A stretch of 64,000 nt of DNA from Conchocele bisecta (lineage: Eukaryota > Mollusca > Bivalvia > Lucinida > Thyasiridae): NCBI GenBank assembly GCA_029237695.1, contig CM055278.1, forward strand, positions 77,893,817-77,957,816. Reading direction: 5' to 3'. A model generated the notes under the pieces. The model searched no databases and was not told the DNA's origin. It saw only the letters and a program-made list of their open reading frames with translations. Both the position numbers and the translations under genes were made by a program. Below, one piece after another: positions 10,540-22,900 of this stretch; the first letter of the stretch is position 1, and every line of letters begins with the position of its first letter.

Positions 10540-11672
10540 GATATTCCTTGAAAACCGAAACCCCGTTAAAGTTTTCTAGGAATGAAAGCAACATTTTTAG
10601 ATCTTTTCTCATCTCCGCGGATATGCGAATGTGATGATGACCCGCCTTCACACCAATTGTTGAGTCAATGAGGCGTCTACTGAATGCCCTGCCTGGCTTA
10701 ATTGCTCTGCATGCGAAGGCCAGACTTCCCAGGAGTGATTGCATTTCATTTAAATTCGTTTTTAGTTTTTTAAGCAAGTTGGTGATTTTTTGGCGAAGTT
10801 CGTCCAATTTCGCAGTTGGGATTCTTACCACCATTTCTACAGAGTCTATTTCTAGGCCTGGAAAACAAAGTTTTGTGGTCGGACCTTCTGTATTTTCCTT
10901 TGCAAGTGGTACAGCTAGCTGCTCGCACATATTTAGAAATGTTTGTAACAGGTGACTGCACTCGAGTGTTCCGCGGTGGCCACCTAATAGGTAATCGTCC
11001 AAATTGTGTTTTAATTTATCCGACTGCGCGCGTTTCCGGACAAGCCATTCCAGAAATGTAGAAAACTTTTCGAATGTTGAACATGCTATCGAGACGCCAA
11101 AAGGTAATGCTTTGTCGAAATAGTAAAGACCTGAGGGGAAATTGGTAGAAGGCGAAATGCAGATGAAATGTCTAGTTTAACCATCTCAGCGCCTGGACCG
11201 AGAGTTTGGATCATTTCTACAACTTCGTCGAAGTGCGTGTATTTGACGGTGCACAATAACGGATTAATAAAGTCGTTTACGGAATTACCAGCGGGATGTG
11301 AAAGGTGATGAATTAGTCTAAACGAGTCGGTTTTAGATTTCTTACTCACCAGTCCTATCGGCGAAACTCTAAAATTAGCTAATGGTGTCGAGGTGAAAGG
11401 TCCGGCCATTCGGCCTAGGTTTACTTCTTTTAACAATTTTTCTTTTACTATGTTCGGGTGTGCTTTTGCCGATTAAGATTTTTAGACTCCATAGGGATTC
11501 GAGGACCTTCGTAGTGCAAATGGAAACCGTACATAAATCCAGAAATAAGGTCCTGAGCAACACGTTTTTCTGGGTATGATGTCAAATCATTGGCTAAATT
11601 GACTATGTTTATTGGTGTATGTGCTAGACTAAGGACGCTGGTATGGCCGGGATCTACTATTCGCTCTACCAC
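10540..11672 (-). pseudogene. reverse transcriptase of the Ngaro/DIRS-type retroelement
   Basis: Domains in order on the minus strand: TPINIVNLANDL and FHLHYEGPRIPMES (11672-11448), the N-terminal conserved lead-in; GRMAGPF, SPIGLVSKKSK and FRLIHHLSHPAGNSVND (11436-11280), finger motifs; KLDISSAFRLLPI with the motif-A Asp; LPFGVSIACSTFEKF, motif B, in a third frame near 11090; and DDYLLGG, motif C (11002). The thumb-like LLGSLAFACRAIKPGRAF follows. Frameshifts occur near 11470, 11140 and 11000. Catalytic acidic residues are still readable but the chain is not continuous. The motif text is characteristic of tyrosine-recombinase retroelements rather than LTR Gypsy or LINEs. Confidence 0.93.
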
Positions 11673-12180
11673 GGAATTGGGACGTGTTGAAGACGTAGCG
11701 CCGGCCGGGAAATGTCGTTTGTGTGGCTTGCCGACTTAATTGTGGACACGTGGAACGAGAGTGTGCTCCAGTACAATTGTTGCAAACATGCATGCAGTTG
11801 CACCTCGCCCAGTTACACCGACCTCTATTGTAAGCTATACATGTTGGTGTCTGACCGCGAGGTAATGTTTGAGATGGTGGGAGTTGATATTGCCGATTCT
11901 GTACATATTCTGATGTGGATGATGCCATTATTTTTAGCCACAAACTGGTGTTTATTTCTTCCCATGATTGGAGGTTAGTAGCTCGACGTATTCTAAACTG
12001 TTCGTCATACTTTTGCCACGCGAATTTATTTTGGTTATAAGCGGCTTTGCGGATGGCTGACATGTACGTAAGGAGTTCTGACGTTTTTGAAGTGAACATT
12101 TGGCAGTAGATGTCCATATAAATAATGAGCGCATCAGTCCACTGTTCGATGGATAGTTGTTTATTGTTGGTACTATGCGG
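11629..12180 (-). pseudogene. Gag C-terminal half with zinc-knuckle-like Cys cluster
   Basis: The frame 12117-11629 encodes a nucleocapsid-like segment: WEEINTSLWLKIM, then CIAYNRGRCNWARCNCMHVC and CNNCTGAHSRSTC, the Cys/His cluster seen in DIRS/Ngaro Gag proteins, followed by a basic RGRANSRSRPYQRP tail. The same frame continues upstream past 12117 as LSIEQWTDALIIY. It is joined to the N-terminal half (12173-12724) only through a frameshift near 12185-12195, around an AAAA run. The end overlaps the start of the RT lead-in by about 40 bp in another frame. Confidence 0.85.
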
Positions 12181-12724
12181 TTGCTTTTGATTCTATGAAC
12201 CCCTGTTGGTTTAAGTAAAGCTTATTGCCACTGTACAATTCTGATAATTCTATTGAGCCTTTCAAAAGCAGTGACAAATTGACATAGCCATCGTCCCAGA
12301 TTTTGTGTTTGAGTTGCAATGGAATATGTGCGCTTAAGCAATCAGTGTCTAACGTCAGCAGTGGCGGGATATCAGGGACAGGGTTAAAACATGTACCGAT
12401 TTGTTCTATTGGAATTATACTATCACCTGTGAGTTGCTGCACGCCCGGTTCCGCCACGCCCGGTCCCGCCAAGCCCGGTACCGCCAAGCCCGGTGCTGCT
12501 AAGCGTGGTATCGCCAAGCCCAGTGCCGTTAAGACCGGTGCCGCTATGATCGGTGCCGCCACACCCGGTGCCGCCTTGACCGGTGCGGCCACGCCCGGTG
12601 CCGCTAAGCCTGGTACCGCCACGCCCGGTGCCGCCATGCCTGGTGGCGCCAAACGCGGTACTGCCACGCCCGGGGCCGCCACATCCTGTGCCACTAAGCC
12701 CGGTGCCACTCCCAGTGCCGGCAC
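12173..12724 (-). pseudogene. Gag N-terminal half with pentapeptide repeats
   Basis: On the minus strand the first 95 or so residues are a run of five-residue units of the form A-A-P-G-V/L, with variants VPGLA and APVKA. They are encoded by the 15-bp minisatellite at 12430-12740. The rest matches Gag of this element class, for example LDTDCLSAHIPLQLKHKIWD followed by GYVNLSLLLKGSIEL. The frame closes at ESKATA and the protein continues after a frameshift. A related string (VPPGMVAQDVGVAVPGV) is found upstream at 13098-13319, so the true N-terminus may lie there. Confidence 0.8.
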
Positions 12725-12740
12725 GCCTGGTACCGCAACA
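12430..12740. repeat. 15-bp minisatellite encoding Gag pentapeptides
   Basis: About twenty imperfect units of gccgccacgcccggt on the plus strand. The 15-bp period keeps the frame on the minus strand, so the repeat number can vary without breaking the reading frame. Confidence 0.92.
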
Positions 12741-13097
12741 TCTATAAATGTAACGTTTTGAAACGAATTTAATATGTTTATCTAATCCCTGGGCAAGGCA
12801 CATTCGTGATAGCCCAGTCCCACCGGAAAGGGACACAAACCGTCGGTCTCGACATTCAAGGCCCTCGAGCCAGAGCCAGAAGCATTTACATTTAAATTTA
12901 ATGAATGCATTATCAGTTAGATAACAGGAGCGGACATTTACTACAGAGTGTAACTGCCGCCAAGCCCGTTGATATGATCGCCAGTGATTTATAGATCTGC
13001 CACTAACGCGTCTAATTGTATGTAATTTAAGACGTGACCAGAGTGATTAATTGTGTTTTATATGCGCAAACAAATATTTATCCAGGAATTTTCTAAA

Positions 13098-13319
13098 TTA
13101 TGTATGTAATGGCACTTCCATTTTTGGCGCCTGGTTGCCATACATGTATACCACACCTGGGACCGCCACCCCTACATCCTGAGCCACCATGCCAGGGGGC
13201 ACCAGGTCTGGAGCCACAACCACTGTCGGTATTTCCACGCGCAGGTCAGCGAAACCGCCACCGCCACCGCCACCGCCACCACGCCTGCGTCTCGCACCCA
13301 CACGCTTTACCTTCGGCAT
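13098..13319 (-). pseudogene. possible 5' Gag exon or leader, Arg/Gly-rich
   Basis: A 73-codon minus-strand frame starts MPKVKRVGARRRR, then a poly-Gly run (ggcggt repeats at 13255-13285), then a segment resembling the Gag pentapeptide region (VPPGMVAQDVGVAVPGV). The shared wording with the 12173-12724 frame suggests a duplicated or displaced N-terminus of the same Gag. The 370 bp between has no matching frame. Function not established. Confidence 0.4.
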
Positions 13320-13339
13320 TACATATCTATGGAAAATAA

Positions 13340-16300
13340 GACAATAATTATACCGGTATGCGTGACCAATATAATTGACAGGATTTCATTTTGAGGGACC
13401 CATAAAACGTGGACATGGACAGCCGTATTTAGAAAATCTGATCTACGACAGTTGCACAAGGTACTGACCAGCATAATAATGTGTAACCGTACGCTATCTA
13501 AAAGAAGGTCGGGCATGTATTGCGTACAACACTAACCCCCGCACAATGCGCACAACTTGGGTGTAAACATTCAATGTGGCTAAAATCGCGAAAATGAAAA
13601 CATAATGGTGCGCTAGATGCGGCTGCGCGTGTATATACATATACTAGGTTACGCAAATTTGTGGGTTTTCACAAAATATGAACATTGACCAGAAAATGAA
13701 CATAATTGCGTTCTGGTTCCGTGAATAGGTAGCGCAACATGCCCGTTGTTAGCTATATACATTGTAAATATGTTACAATACAATGTAATTGTATATGTTG
13801 ATTTATACCGCAACTGAATTGTATAATAAAACATACTTATATCGCTTATATCGCTAATTTGGTGTTATTCGTCGAACGACTACCGCTGGAATGGCAGCAC
13901 ACCGGTCCCACTATCCATGTGTGGGTTGGACATCACGCTACATCGATGTGGCTAGTAACCTGTGACTTATCCGCGATTGGCTGGCGGCTTGTAAACAGCG
14001 GGGGTCAAACTGGTCACTCATAACAAACTTTAATGTGTTGCTGACATTAAACGTAATTATTTTTCCAATATTTGCGAGTGATAATATACAGGTGGATGCA
14101 TAAACTAATAATTATGTATAAACAGAAATAAAATACATTATCGGGCCTCATATGGGGGAAATATATGCCCTTTTTGAGAAAATACATACACTCCAATAAT
14201 GTTGTTTGAACAGTTTGAACGGTAAATATAATAATATAGAGTATTGTTTATTACATGCATCGCATGTTACACCAATTAGATGTTTACCTACCACATGGTT
14301 GTATTTTAATAACCGCTAACTAAAATTTAGAGTCTCTAATATGAGTGTCATGTCATCATATTAAACCAGCTGCTATAATATATACCTTGTGTGAGATAGG
14401 AGTTGGCTATCATACGTTGTGGCACATTCTTACTGTAAGTTCGAAGCTGCATGTTAGTGTATGACAATAACTTGGCATACATGATAAATCAGTATTTGAA
14501 ATCAACATGTTTAAAGATGCATCCACGAATGTACATTTAAGAAATATTTGTATCACGGCTCAGCCGATATATGAGAAACTGTACACCTAAAAAACGAAAC
14601 AATTTAGTATGCATACATTTGCTCAAATTCAACCTTGATAATTAAGTGTGAAAAAGCAGCAGAAAATGTACGTTAATGTTATAAAGGAACGTACTGTAAC
14701 AAATGTTTAACTGCATAAAGATAAAATAATAATGACAAATATCTAATATATATTAGGCTTATCATCCGTACATTAACATTGAAACCCAAACATAATCATT
14801 ATGGTCATTTAATATGTATCAGTATCCTAGAATGCTTGCTTATGGTCGCACAAAATGGCGCAGTAATCATTTTATATAATTAACATATTCCAAGTGAGGC
14901 ACTTGCATGTAGGCACATGACCATTCATGTAACATATCATATGCCCGTGACTATGCGTAATAAATTATATTTTTCTAAAATACATAAGATGTGTTTGGTT
15001 TTCTAAGGTAACCTATTTTCACATTAAAATGGTTTATATTGTTAAGTTTCTGTAATAATATAGCCTACTTGTTATCAACACATGATTTATGATGGTGCAT
15101 TCCACAAACATATCTCACATGACAAGATTCACAGATGTTGTATTACATTCTTGTGCGTGTTGTGTTATTTGGAATTATTCTCATAAGATATTTGTATTGT
15201 AAGGTTCCAAGTTTTGTGTATGGAACTGAACATGTAAATCCGATTCAATATGTTGAGTATGTACTTCATTCTTCAAAATATGGCATTTGACTTGACGTCA
15301 CATTTCCCTGTCAACTAGCGGTCATATAATGCGTTATTGTGGTCATATAAGTTGTCCATGAACATAAAATATGCATATATTCATAAAAATCACTGCATAC
15401 CATTTTATATTAGCTAAGCCATACCTATAACATACTTACACGACAACATAACTAGCCAGCATATTTATATATATAAACTATTCAGCTTATTAAACATGCT
15501 ATGTTGTCATGTGAGTAGATATAGGGCTTAACCAAACATAGTTGCATACATGTTATTGTGTTCATATAACAAACTTAACTACCTATGTTTACATAACCTC
15601 ATTTTCCAAAGATAGTCATATGTTTTGTTCCATGTCTGGCCACATCACATGTTCTCCTGTCCTTGAATAATATATTACATGGCCAAATGCACATCTGCTT
15701 TCATTCGGACTCTTGATATATATGCTTAACAGGTGCCATGGTCCTTATAGTGATGCTTTATCGCTGCATGAAGCTTTTTTGCAGATTTGTTTCCCTTTGA
15801 AACCATTGTATTATTAATAACAAGTCTTTTGCAAAATTGACACATTCACAAGACCGCATAATACATGATTTTTATATGGATAGCATATGAGTAAACAAAA
15901 CATGCATTGCTAAAAGAAAAAAACATAGACTTCACTGTATTTAATACAAATGAATATACATATTGTCAAACACTACATTCCTAAATTGTATTTACAATGG
16001 TGTCATGTTTAGAGAACCATCAACAAAATACAAGTATGACAATAATGTTCATTCATTGTTTAGATAGTCTTATGACCACACAATTGTGCTGATGTGTAAA
16101 ATATATACTATCATTTACAAGAAGTGTGTTTTCAATGACTGATGGTTGGTTTTAACTTGTACTAGGCAATCAATGATTTACCTAGTATTTACCTGTTTAT
16201 ACATATACTTTTGAAACTGACAGTTTACTTGTCTTCTGCAGTAGTCTATTATGTTATAACATTACTATTAAATTATATAATTAATTAATGCATATTTCAT

Positions 16301-16480
16301 CTATAAACTATAACATTATTTTTATTATTTTACTACTCATTATACCTGTTTATGCGTTACTATTTATTTTATTTTATTTTGAAGAATATTGCTTTAATGT
16401 GCTTTGATTTCATATAATATTATATTAAGCATTTATGAGAGTTGTATTCATATTGAGCTAGTTTAAGCATTTTTATGTCT
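13340..16480. other. AT-rich non-coding DNA, no gene seen
   Basis: About 3.1 kb with no open frame of note on either strand and no repeat family shared within the window that I could detect. Base composition is strongly AT-rich, with many tatat/acatat tracts. Confidence 0.6.
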
Positions 16481-17560
16481 TATTTTTAAACACAATTTCC
16501 AACTTAAGGGTCCAATTTCTTTGTTGCCATTACCGGTATATTATCAATCAGTACACTTGTGTCGATTCCTAAAGTAATGTGTAGATATATTGTCAAAAAG
16601 CTAAATTGAATACAATGTACCGGTATTTCATATGAATTCTATACATATTTTTGCTAGTTTTAGCATTTTTCTTGTTTTATTTGCTCAAAAGTTTAGCATT
16701 TTTTACCTTGAACCTTTATAATGATACTCACATTTTAGGTAATAATTCTTATCAGACTTTTTATTATTTTTAAGCATAATGTCCTCACTGAATGGCAATA
16801 AAATGTGGTTGAAATTAATCAAAAAACGTTTTTAAGTCGGTTAGACATTGTATCCATGAAATCTAATGCAATGGAATTAATTATTAGAAATACATGTAAT
16901 CGATAGCAAGTTTCATTATTTTTCAACATAATTCCCCCATTTGAGGGCCACAAATGTCGTGTTAAATGAATGTATATACTCTTCAAATACTAAAATACAA
17001 ATTTCAAAATGAATGAGACATTTTACAAAAAGTTATATTTTTTATCAGTAAAGTCCCCTTTTTATTAAAGGCCCAACTTCAATATTTACTAAAAAATATT
17101 TTAACTATCGTAAATATTGTATACATATATTTTCGACAAATAAAGTTTATGAGTAGGATGATACACAAGTTTTAGGTACTTTTTCGGACTTTGCAGTATT
17201 TTTATACGTAATTTCCTCATTGAAGGGCCCTAACATTTGGTTGAAATTAATCAAACACAGCCTAAATGGTATATACATGTACATATATCCATGAAATGTA
17301 ATTCAGTATAACTAATTTTATGAGAAATAAATTTACACTTTATCAATTGTAAGCACTTTTTTTATTATTTTCCAGCATAATTCCCCATTTTAGGACCCCA
17401 CATTTCGTGTTAAATGAATATACATATTTTTAACAAACTTAATTATTGCATTCATATAATATTTAAAAATAAATCTGATAAAATTTACAAAAATCAGTCA
17501 GCTATAAATATTTTTTTACTATTTGTTTCATTAAATTTCCCCTTGTAAAGCGGAAAAACA
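16480..17560. repeat. degenerate tandem array, about 150-bp period
   Basis: A recurring phrase (ttattatttt.cagcataattcccc then gggcc, then aca.tt(t/c)gtgttaaatga or tggttgaaattaatcaaa) appears at about 16507, 16790, 16945, 17068, 17226 and 17393, with a partial at 17535. Two unit types alternate: one ending cgtgttaaatgaat (16945, 17395), one ending tggttgaaattaatcaaa (16800, 17240). This suggests an old two-unit higher-order repeat. Confidence 0.75.
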
Positions 17561-17933
17561 ATCACGTGGCATCCGCCCTAGTGTTGATGACTGGTGCCAT
17601 AGTAATTAATTTAGCATGGATGCCATATTGTACTAAGATGCCATCAGAAATTATGTTTATGATTTTCGCCAACCCACTAATGTCAGTACATCGAGCAATG
17701 AAGTTAATTTGCAGTGTGGTAAAAAGCCACCACTTACATTTGTTGATAGTGGCTTCATTAGTTGGTCTACATTTATGTATATACAAATTTAAACAATCCA
17801 AAAAATGTTGTGAAATTTTATTATTTATTATTTAATCAATTTGGCTATATTATTACGTTAGTTTTAATAATGTTAAATACTTATTATGACATCAAATATT
17901 AACAAACTTGTCCCAACTTTACAACATTTGTAA

Positions 17934-18143
17934 ATACAATAGCAAGGTTGTCTTATCAAAGGGTGTTGTAAATGTGTCCAGTTCAGTCTGCTTTCAATAG
18001 TACAATGAATATTATAACTCGCTCGTTTGCAATGCATCCAAACTATGTAATATAGAAAAAACTGACCAAGAACTCAAATGGGATACCATAGAAAACAATA
18101 AGAAATAAACTACTTCATCACATGAAAACCTTCTTATTCCGTG
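17934..18143 (+). repeat. dispersed duplicate, copy 1 (210 bp)
   Basis: Begins aatacaatagcaaggttgtc and ends cttcttattccgtgc. It matches 19919-20140 almost exactly, apart from a 13-bp indel (catgttttcgatg present only in the second copy). Confidence 0.93.
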
Positions 18144-18659
18144 CTGTAATCCATTTCATAATTGTGATACGACACACGTGTAATAACACCTGGAGTGAAT
18201 TTGATTGGTTAACCGTATCACCCTACTCGTTAAGATTTCTGAAATTGTTCGAATGTGCTCCCGTTTGGTAAAATGAAGTGTTAACAAATAACAGAAACAT
18301 GTTATATTTTCTTGCAGGGATTAAAACTAGTTTTCTGTGTTTAGATGTTTAACTAGATGCGAAAATAATCAATGGCGACTGCTCACTGAAACGTATTGGA
18401 TAACTACACGTTGGCTGCCTTTGGAGGGTGAAGTCATGTGATAAACAGAATCTCAAACTCGTTTCCATTTGATATGAGATTTATGAAACTCGTCCGTAAT
18501 AGAGGCTCTGTGAATAAACTCTAAGTGACTCGTTTCATAAATATTATATAAATTGGGAACTCGTTTGAGATCCTCTATGTCTGTTTCACGAAACCTGCCC
18601 AAATGTTACGGCTATATAAATAATGCAAAAATAATATTTATTTTGGATAAAATTTATCA

Positions 18660-19310
18660 GTCAAAAATGGACGGGGCCCGTGGGTGAAGTAGGGCTACAA
18701 TGTATTACATGATCGAATATTGTCATGTCATATATCAAATTGAATGTCTCGACCAGACTAACGCTCTGGGCATATTATGTCGACATCTGATGATTACGTC
18801 ATCCACGATATCCGCCAAAAGCTCATTATTTTACGACACCCTCTTCCAATCTACTGGACCGATGTTGACCAAACTTCACAAATATGGTATATGCGTTACT
18901 TTGTTGCAGACGTGTTAACATGGAGGTTATTGCCTAATCAAAGATGGTCGCCGTAAAATTGTAGGTCAAAGTCTTAAAAAATCTTCTCACCGATTTCGAC
19001 GAGACTTGGCAGCTTGATCGATAGTCAAGATTTGTTAAAACAGATTTGTTAAAATGGTGGCCACTAGGTCCAAAATTGGGCGTGGTCCGGGGGGCAAATA
19101 TGGGTCAAAGTTCACACTTGACCGTATGTGGCCATGTCTTATATTATATATGAAGGATCACTCTGGTGCATTTTATTGTCGAAATCGAGTGATTACACCA
19201 TCCAAGATGGCCGAGAAAATGTCATCTTTGTATTAGATATTTACAATTTGTACTTCTTATAAACCGCTTGGCCGATGTTGGACATTTCACTTAGTTTTAA
19301 CACTGTATAA
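18660..19310. repeat. degenerate tandem repeat units, about 160 bp
   Basis: Recurring phrases (atgg(t/c)cg, gattac(g/a)(t/c)catcca(c/a)gat, ttcttat...ccg(c/a)t(t/g)..ccgatgttg, gggtcaaag) recur three times with strong divergence. Of the same general type as the other short arrays in this window, but a different sequence family. No gene. Confidence 0.55.
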
Positions 19311-19918
19311 CATGTATTGCCTGTACTATATGTAAGCTCCAAATGAAACGAATATTGCTTATTATTAATACACTAATAGTATGATTGTATTGTACACCCA
19401 CGTACACATCATTTGTAAATTAGAATAAATAGTTGAATTTCTATGCGACATGGCAATGTGTTTCGCAACTGCCAAAACAATGCACCAAAATATTAACGTC
19501 ACATTGTTATATTATAAAATATCAAATTGGTAGAAAATAAAACACCATTTGGTATGCTCATAATTCTAAAAATGTCATCTTACCAACAAGATATATTTTA
19601 TTAAGTATCTTTAAAACTTGCTTCCGTGCGAGCAGATGGAAACAATATGTTTTCTGGAAAGCCTGCTGTTTAGAAATACGTGTATTCGTGGCAATTGATC
19701 TAAGCAAACTGGAACTTGTCATTCATAACATACAACATTTTTCTCAATTACATACGCCCCCGTCTAATATACATGCTGTTGGAAATGTCATATACACAAG
19801 TACTACTTCAATTACATGGATAACTGGAAACACATGTAGTAACTCTGACTATTTTGCAGAATATACAGGCATGCATGGGTAGAATATACATCCGGATGTC
19901 TTATATGTACATGCATAT

Positions 19919-20140
19919 ACAATAGCAAGGTTGTCTTATCAAAGGGTGTTGTAAATGTGTCCAGTTCAGTCTGCTTTCAATAGTACAATGCATGTTTTCG
20001 ATGAATATTATAACTCGCTCGTTTGCAATGCATTCAAACTATGTAATATAGAAAAAACTGACCAAGAACGCAAATGTGATACCATAGAAAACAATAAGAA
20101 ATAAACTACTTCATCACATGAAAACCTTCTTATTCCGTGC
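19919..20140 (+). repeat. dispersed duplicate, copy 2
   Basis: Second copy of the 17934-18143 segment, in the same orientation 2 kb downstream. It runs directly into a tandem duplication. Confidence 0.93.
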
Positions 20141-20346
20141 ATTATATTGTCTATATTTTAAAATAAATATGAGAAGGATATTGTACGTGGAAGTATTCAG
20201 CTAACAGAACGCAAATGTGATACCATAGAAAACAATAAGTAATAAACTACTTCATCACATGAAAACCTTCTTATTCCGTGCATTATATTGTCTATATTTT
20301 AAAATAAATATGAGAAGGATATTGTACGTGGAAGTATTCAGCTAAC
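20065..20346 (+). repeat. 141-bp tandem duplication
   Basis: The block starting agaacgcaaatgtgatacca at about 20065 is repeated from about 20206 with only a one-base change (aataagaaataaac against aataagtaataaac). Both end gaagtattcagctaaca. The near identity implies a recent event. Confidence 0.95.
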
Positions 20347-21404
20347 AACAACGTATACTGTGCATACCAAAGACTTAGTGTGTAAGTATATGTGTAAGCG
20401 TATGTATAAAATGTATAAGATGTCTCTTATTTCTCATTTCAGAACTACCAAAGTTTGGAAAACAATAGCGTAACTCTGTGATATGGCGCATACTTTTCCA
20501 AACACAGATGGACTACACCACGTACATGCTGTACTACTGACAATGTTCCGGTGGTTTGTGCGTCACATATAAGTCTATTAAACAGTTCTGCATTAATGAT
20601 GCTTTATTTGGGGGAAATGGATTTGTATTTTCGAAATTTCACATTGTGATAAATGGTATGAAAAAAAGAATCAAAATGAGTCGGTATTACATTTCCAGTA
20701 GGTATGCACACGGTGAGAGAAAGCCCGTACACACATGACGTGGTCGGTGGTATAAGGGGCTAAGCCTCGTGCTTCCTCTGGCCTCTTTAAATGGTTTACA
20801 AATGAGACACACCATGTGATTTTGTACATTCGAACATCTGCGTAATTTCATGAAAAATTATTACAAAATTTACAAATGACATCAAAAGTTCCGCATGTAT
20901 TCCGAAAATTCTGCTCTAGACTATATTTATGAAAAATATTGTAAATTTTGTAGACGTATTTAATGAAATTACGCAGATGTCCGAAGGTGAACAATAACAT
21001 GGCGTGTCTCATTAATAACATTTAGTGTAGTGTACCCTTACTTTTCCACACGCTGTCTCTCAGCACGTTGTGTGAAACCGAAGTACAACATATATACCGT
21101 GTTAGTGGGATGGATCGGTACGTGCCAAAGAAGCGCCCTTCCAGTTGAAAGTATGAAATTTGGTACACATGGATTATCAAGTATGCTGAATAATAATCTG
21201 ATAATTAGGCTGTCTAAACAAGAGTGTCGGAGGTAGTTATATAAGCTTTTCGAGGCATGGTCGGTTAAGGGAAAATGTAGTTCGGTGTTACGTTAAGGTC
21301 AAATAGTAATTCGCTGCTAATGCACACCATTAGCTGATTGTTATCTGCATGCATACTGAGTACTGAGATTTGTTCAAATATCGATTTTATTAGGAAAAAT
21401 GTAT
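20347..21404. other. no gene seen
   Basis: About 1 kb of non-coding DNA. An inverted pair is visible: gcgtaatttcatgaaaaat (about 20840) against ttaatgaaattacgcaga (about 20957), bounding about 150 bp, probably a small foldback remnant. The longest frames (60-68 codons) show no recognisable protein. Confidence 0.4.
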
Positions 21405-21830
21405 TTATCTATGGGAATTTAACATCGGGGAAAAGGAGGTGGAAGAGATGGGAGAGGAGTCAAAAAACGAAATAATTTGGAAATTGACTCCGAAACCTGG
21501 CTAGATAGCTTGGAAATGATTTAACTAAGAAAACAAAAGTTAAATTTTGAAAATTGGTCCAGTATTCTCTGAAATTCTAAAAAATTCCCTATCTTAAATC
21601 CCCATAGACATCTTCACTCTGTGAAGACATCTACGGGAATTTAACATGAGGAACTTGTTTTTTTCTCAATAAAATCAATATTTGACCAGATTTCACGGAG
21701 TAAAAAGAAGACTCATTCTTAAATTTTGCTTTAATTTAATATTATCGAAAATAATATTGTTTTTGAATTGCTTATATAGCCGTATAATTTGGACAGCTTT
21801 CGTGAAACAGACAGTAGTTCGTCGTACAAG
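21405..21830 (+). repeat. dispersed repeat, copy 1 (partner at 61575)
   Basis: Starts tatctatgggaatttaacat, runs through gaggagtcaaaaaacgaaa, ctaagaaaacaaaagttaaa and aaataatattgtttttgaat, and ends with cagctttcgtgaaacagaca. The 61575-61950 copy matches through ttgtttatat. An internal duplication of the opening phrase recurs near 21635 (atctacgggaatttaacatg). Confidence 0.85.
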
Positions 21831-22049
21831 TAATAGGAGTTGTCAGAAGACACAACATAGGCATGTTGGCAGCCAATATTAATAGGTGGGGCGGATTTCC
21901 CAACGGCACCAATCAACTAGATTTGTCAGTAATCAACAGTTTGGCATACCCATACTCACTGCCACCATATGTTCTATGTCTTTTGGGAGATGGTGTGTAG
22001 GGTGGGGGTGGGGCGTGAGGGGCTGCGTTCAAATATTTGTCACATAATT

Positions 22050-22900
22050 ATAGAGGATCACGATATGAATACATGTATGTCGCGACATTGCATGAACGAA
22101 TAGAGAAATTATAAGAAATTATCCTAATGTCAACGCGTCTGTGATTGGGATTACTAGGGGTTAGAGGGTCGCGTATGTTGTCACCACATAGTATAGGACC
22201 ATGAGCTGAGTGCATTTGTGAAATATCATTATGTTCTATCAAAGGAAACACCGGCTAAAATAAATTTACCCCAGTGTTAATTTTTGTGAATCCACTAACT
22301 ATTGGGATACTGATGGTCGGATGGTCATATATGTGTCATAGCACGACAGGGGGTCATCAGAGGAATGCATATATCAATAAGTTGTATCAAAGGAAACAAA
22401 AGTTATAAGAAAGTTACCGGAACGTATCCTATGACCTTGACCTTATGATTAATGGTGGTTAGATGGTTATGTATTTGTTGCGGCATGCTATTGGACCATC
22501 AGTTCAATGCATGCGTGAAATATCAATACACTATATCAAAGGAAACAAAAGTTATAAGAAATTTACACCAAAGTTCAGTTTGTGAAGCGCTAAGTCTGTG
22601 ACTTATACCTTTGGATTACTGGTGGACGGATGGTCATGGATTTGTTACTGTTTGCTAAAGAACCATCCGAGGAATGTATATGTGAAATATCAATACAGTC
22701 TATGAAAGGAAACAGAAGTCATACGAAATATACTCCAGCTTTTAGTTTGTGAAAGTGCTAAGTATGTGACCTTCACCTTGGAATTACTGGTGGTGGGAGG
22801 GTCATGTATGTATGTAACACATCATGATAGAAGACCATCAGAGGAATGCATGTGTGAACTATCAACAAGTTATCTCAGAGTAAGCATAAGTTTAACAAGA
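22050..22900 (+). repeat. tandem array, 148-169 bp period, family P
   Basis: The marker atcaaaggaaacaaaagttataagaaa (with variants) recurs at about 22240, 22388, 22537 and 22706. It is followed each time by a phrase like gttagtttgtgaa.gc.ctaagt.tgtgacctt and then ggtcatg.at.tgt and gaccatcagaggaatgcat. The same family forms the array at 34390-35560. Confidence 0.85.

Noticed and set aside
12303..12836. Long overlapping frames (152 plus, 137 minus) through the 15-bp minisatellite
   Set aside because: Shadows of the repetitive Gag-coding sequence. Only the frame that runs on into Gag sequence was kept.
17562..17835. Opposed frames of 79 (minus) and 89 (plus) codons
   Set aside because: No recognisable family, and the region abuts a degenerate tandem array. 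Coding on either strand cannot be supported from sequence alone.
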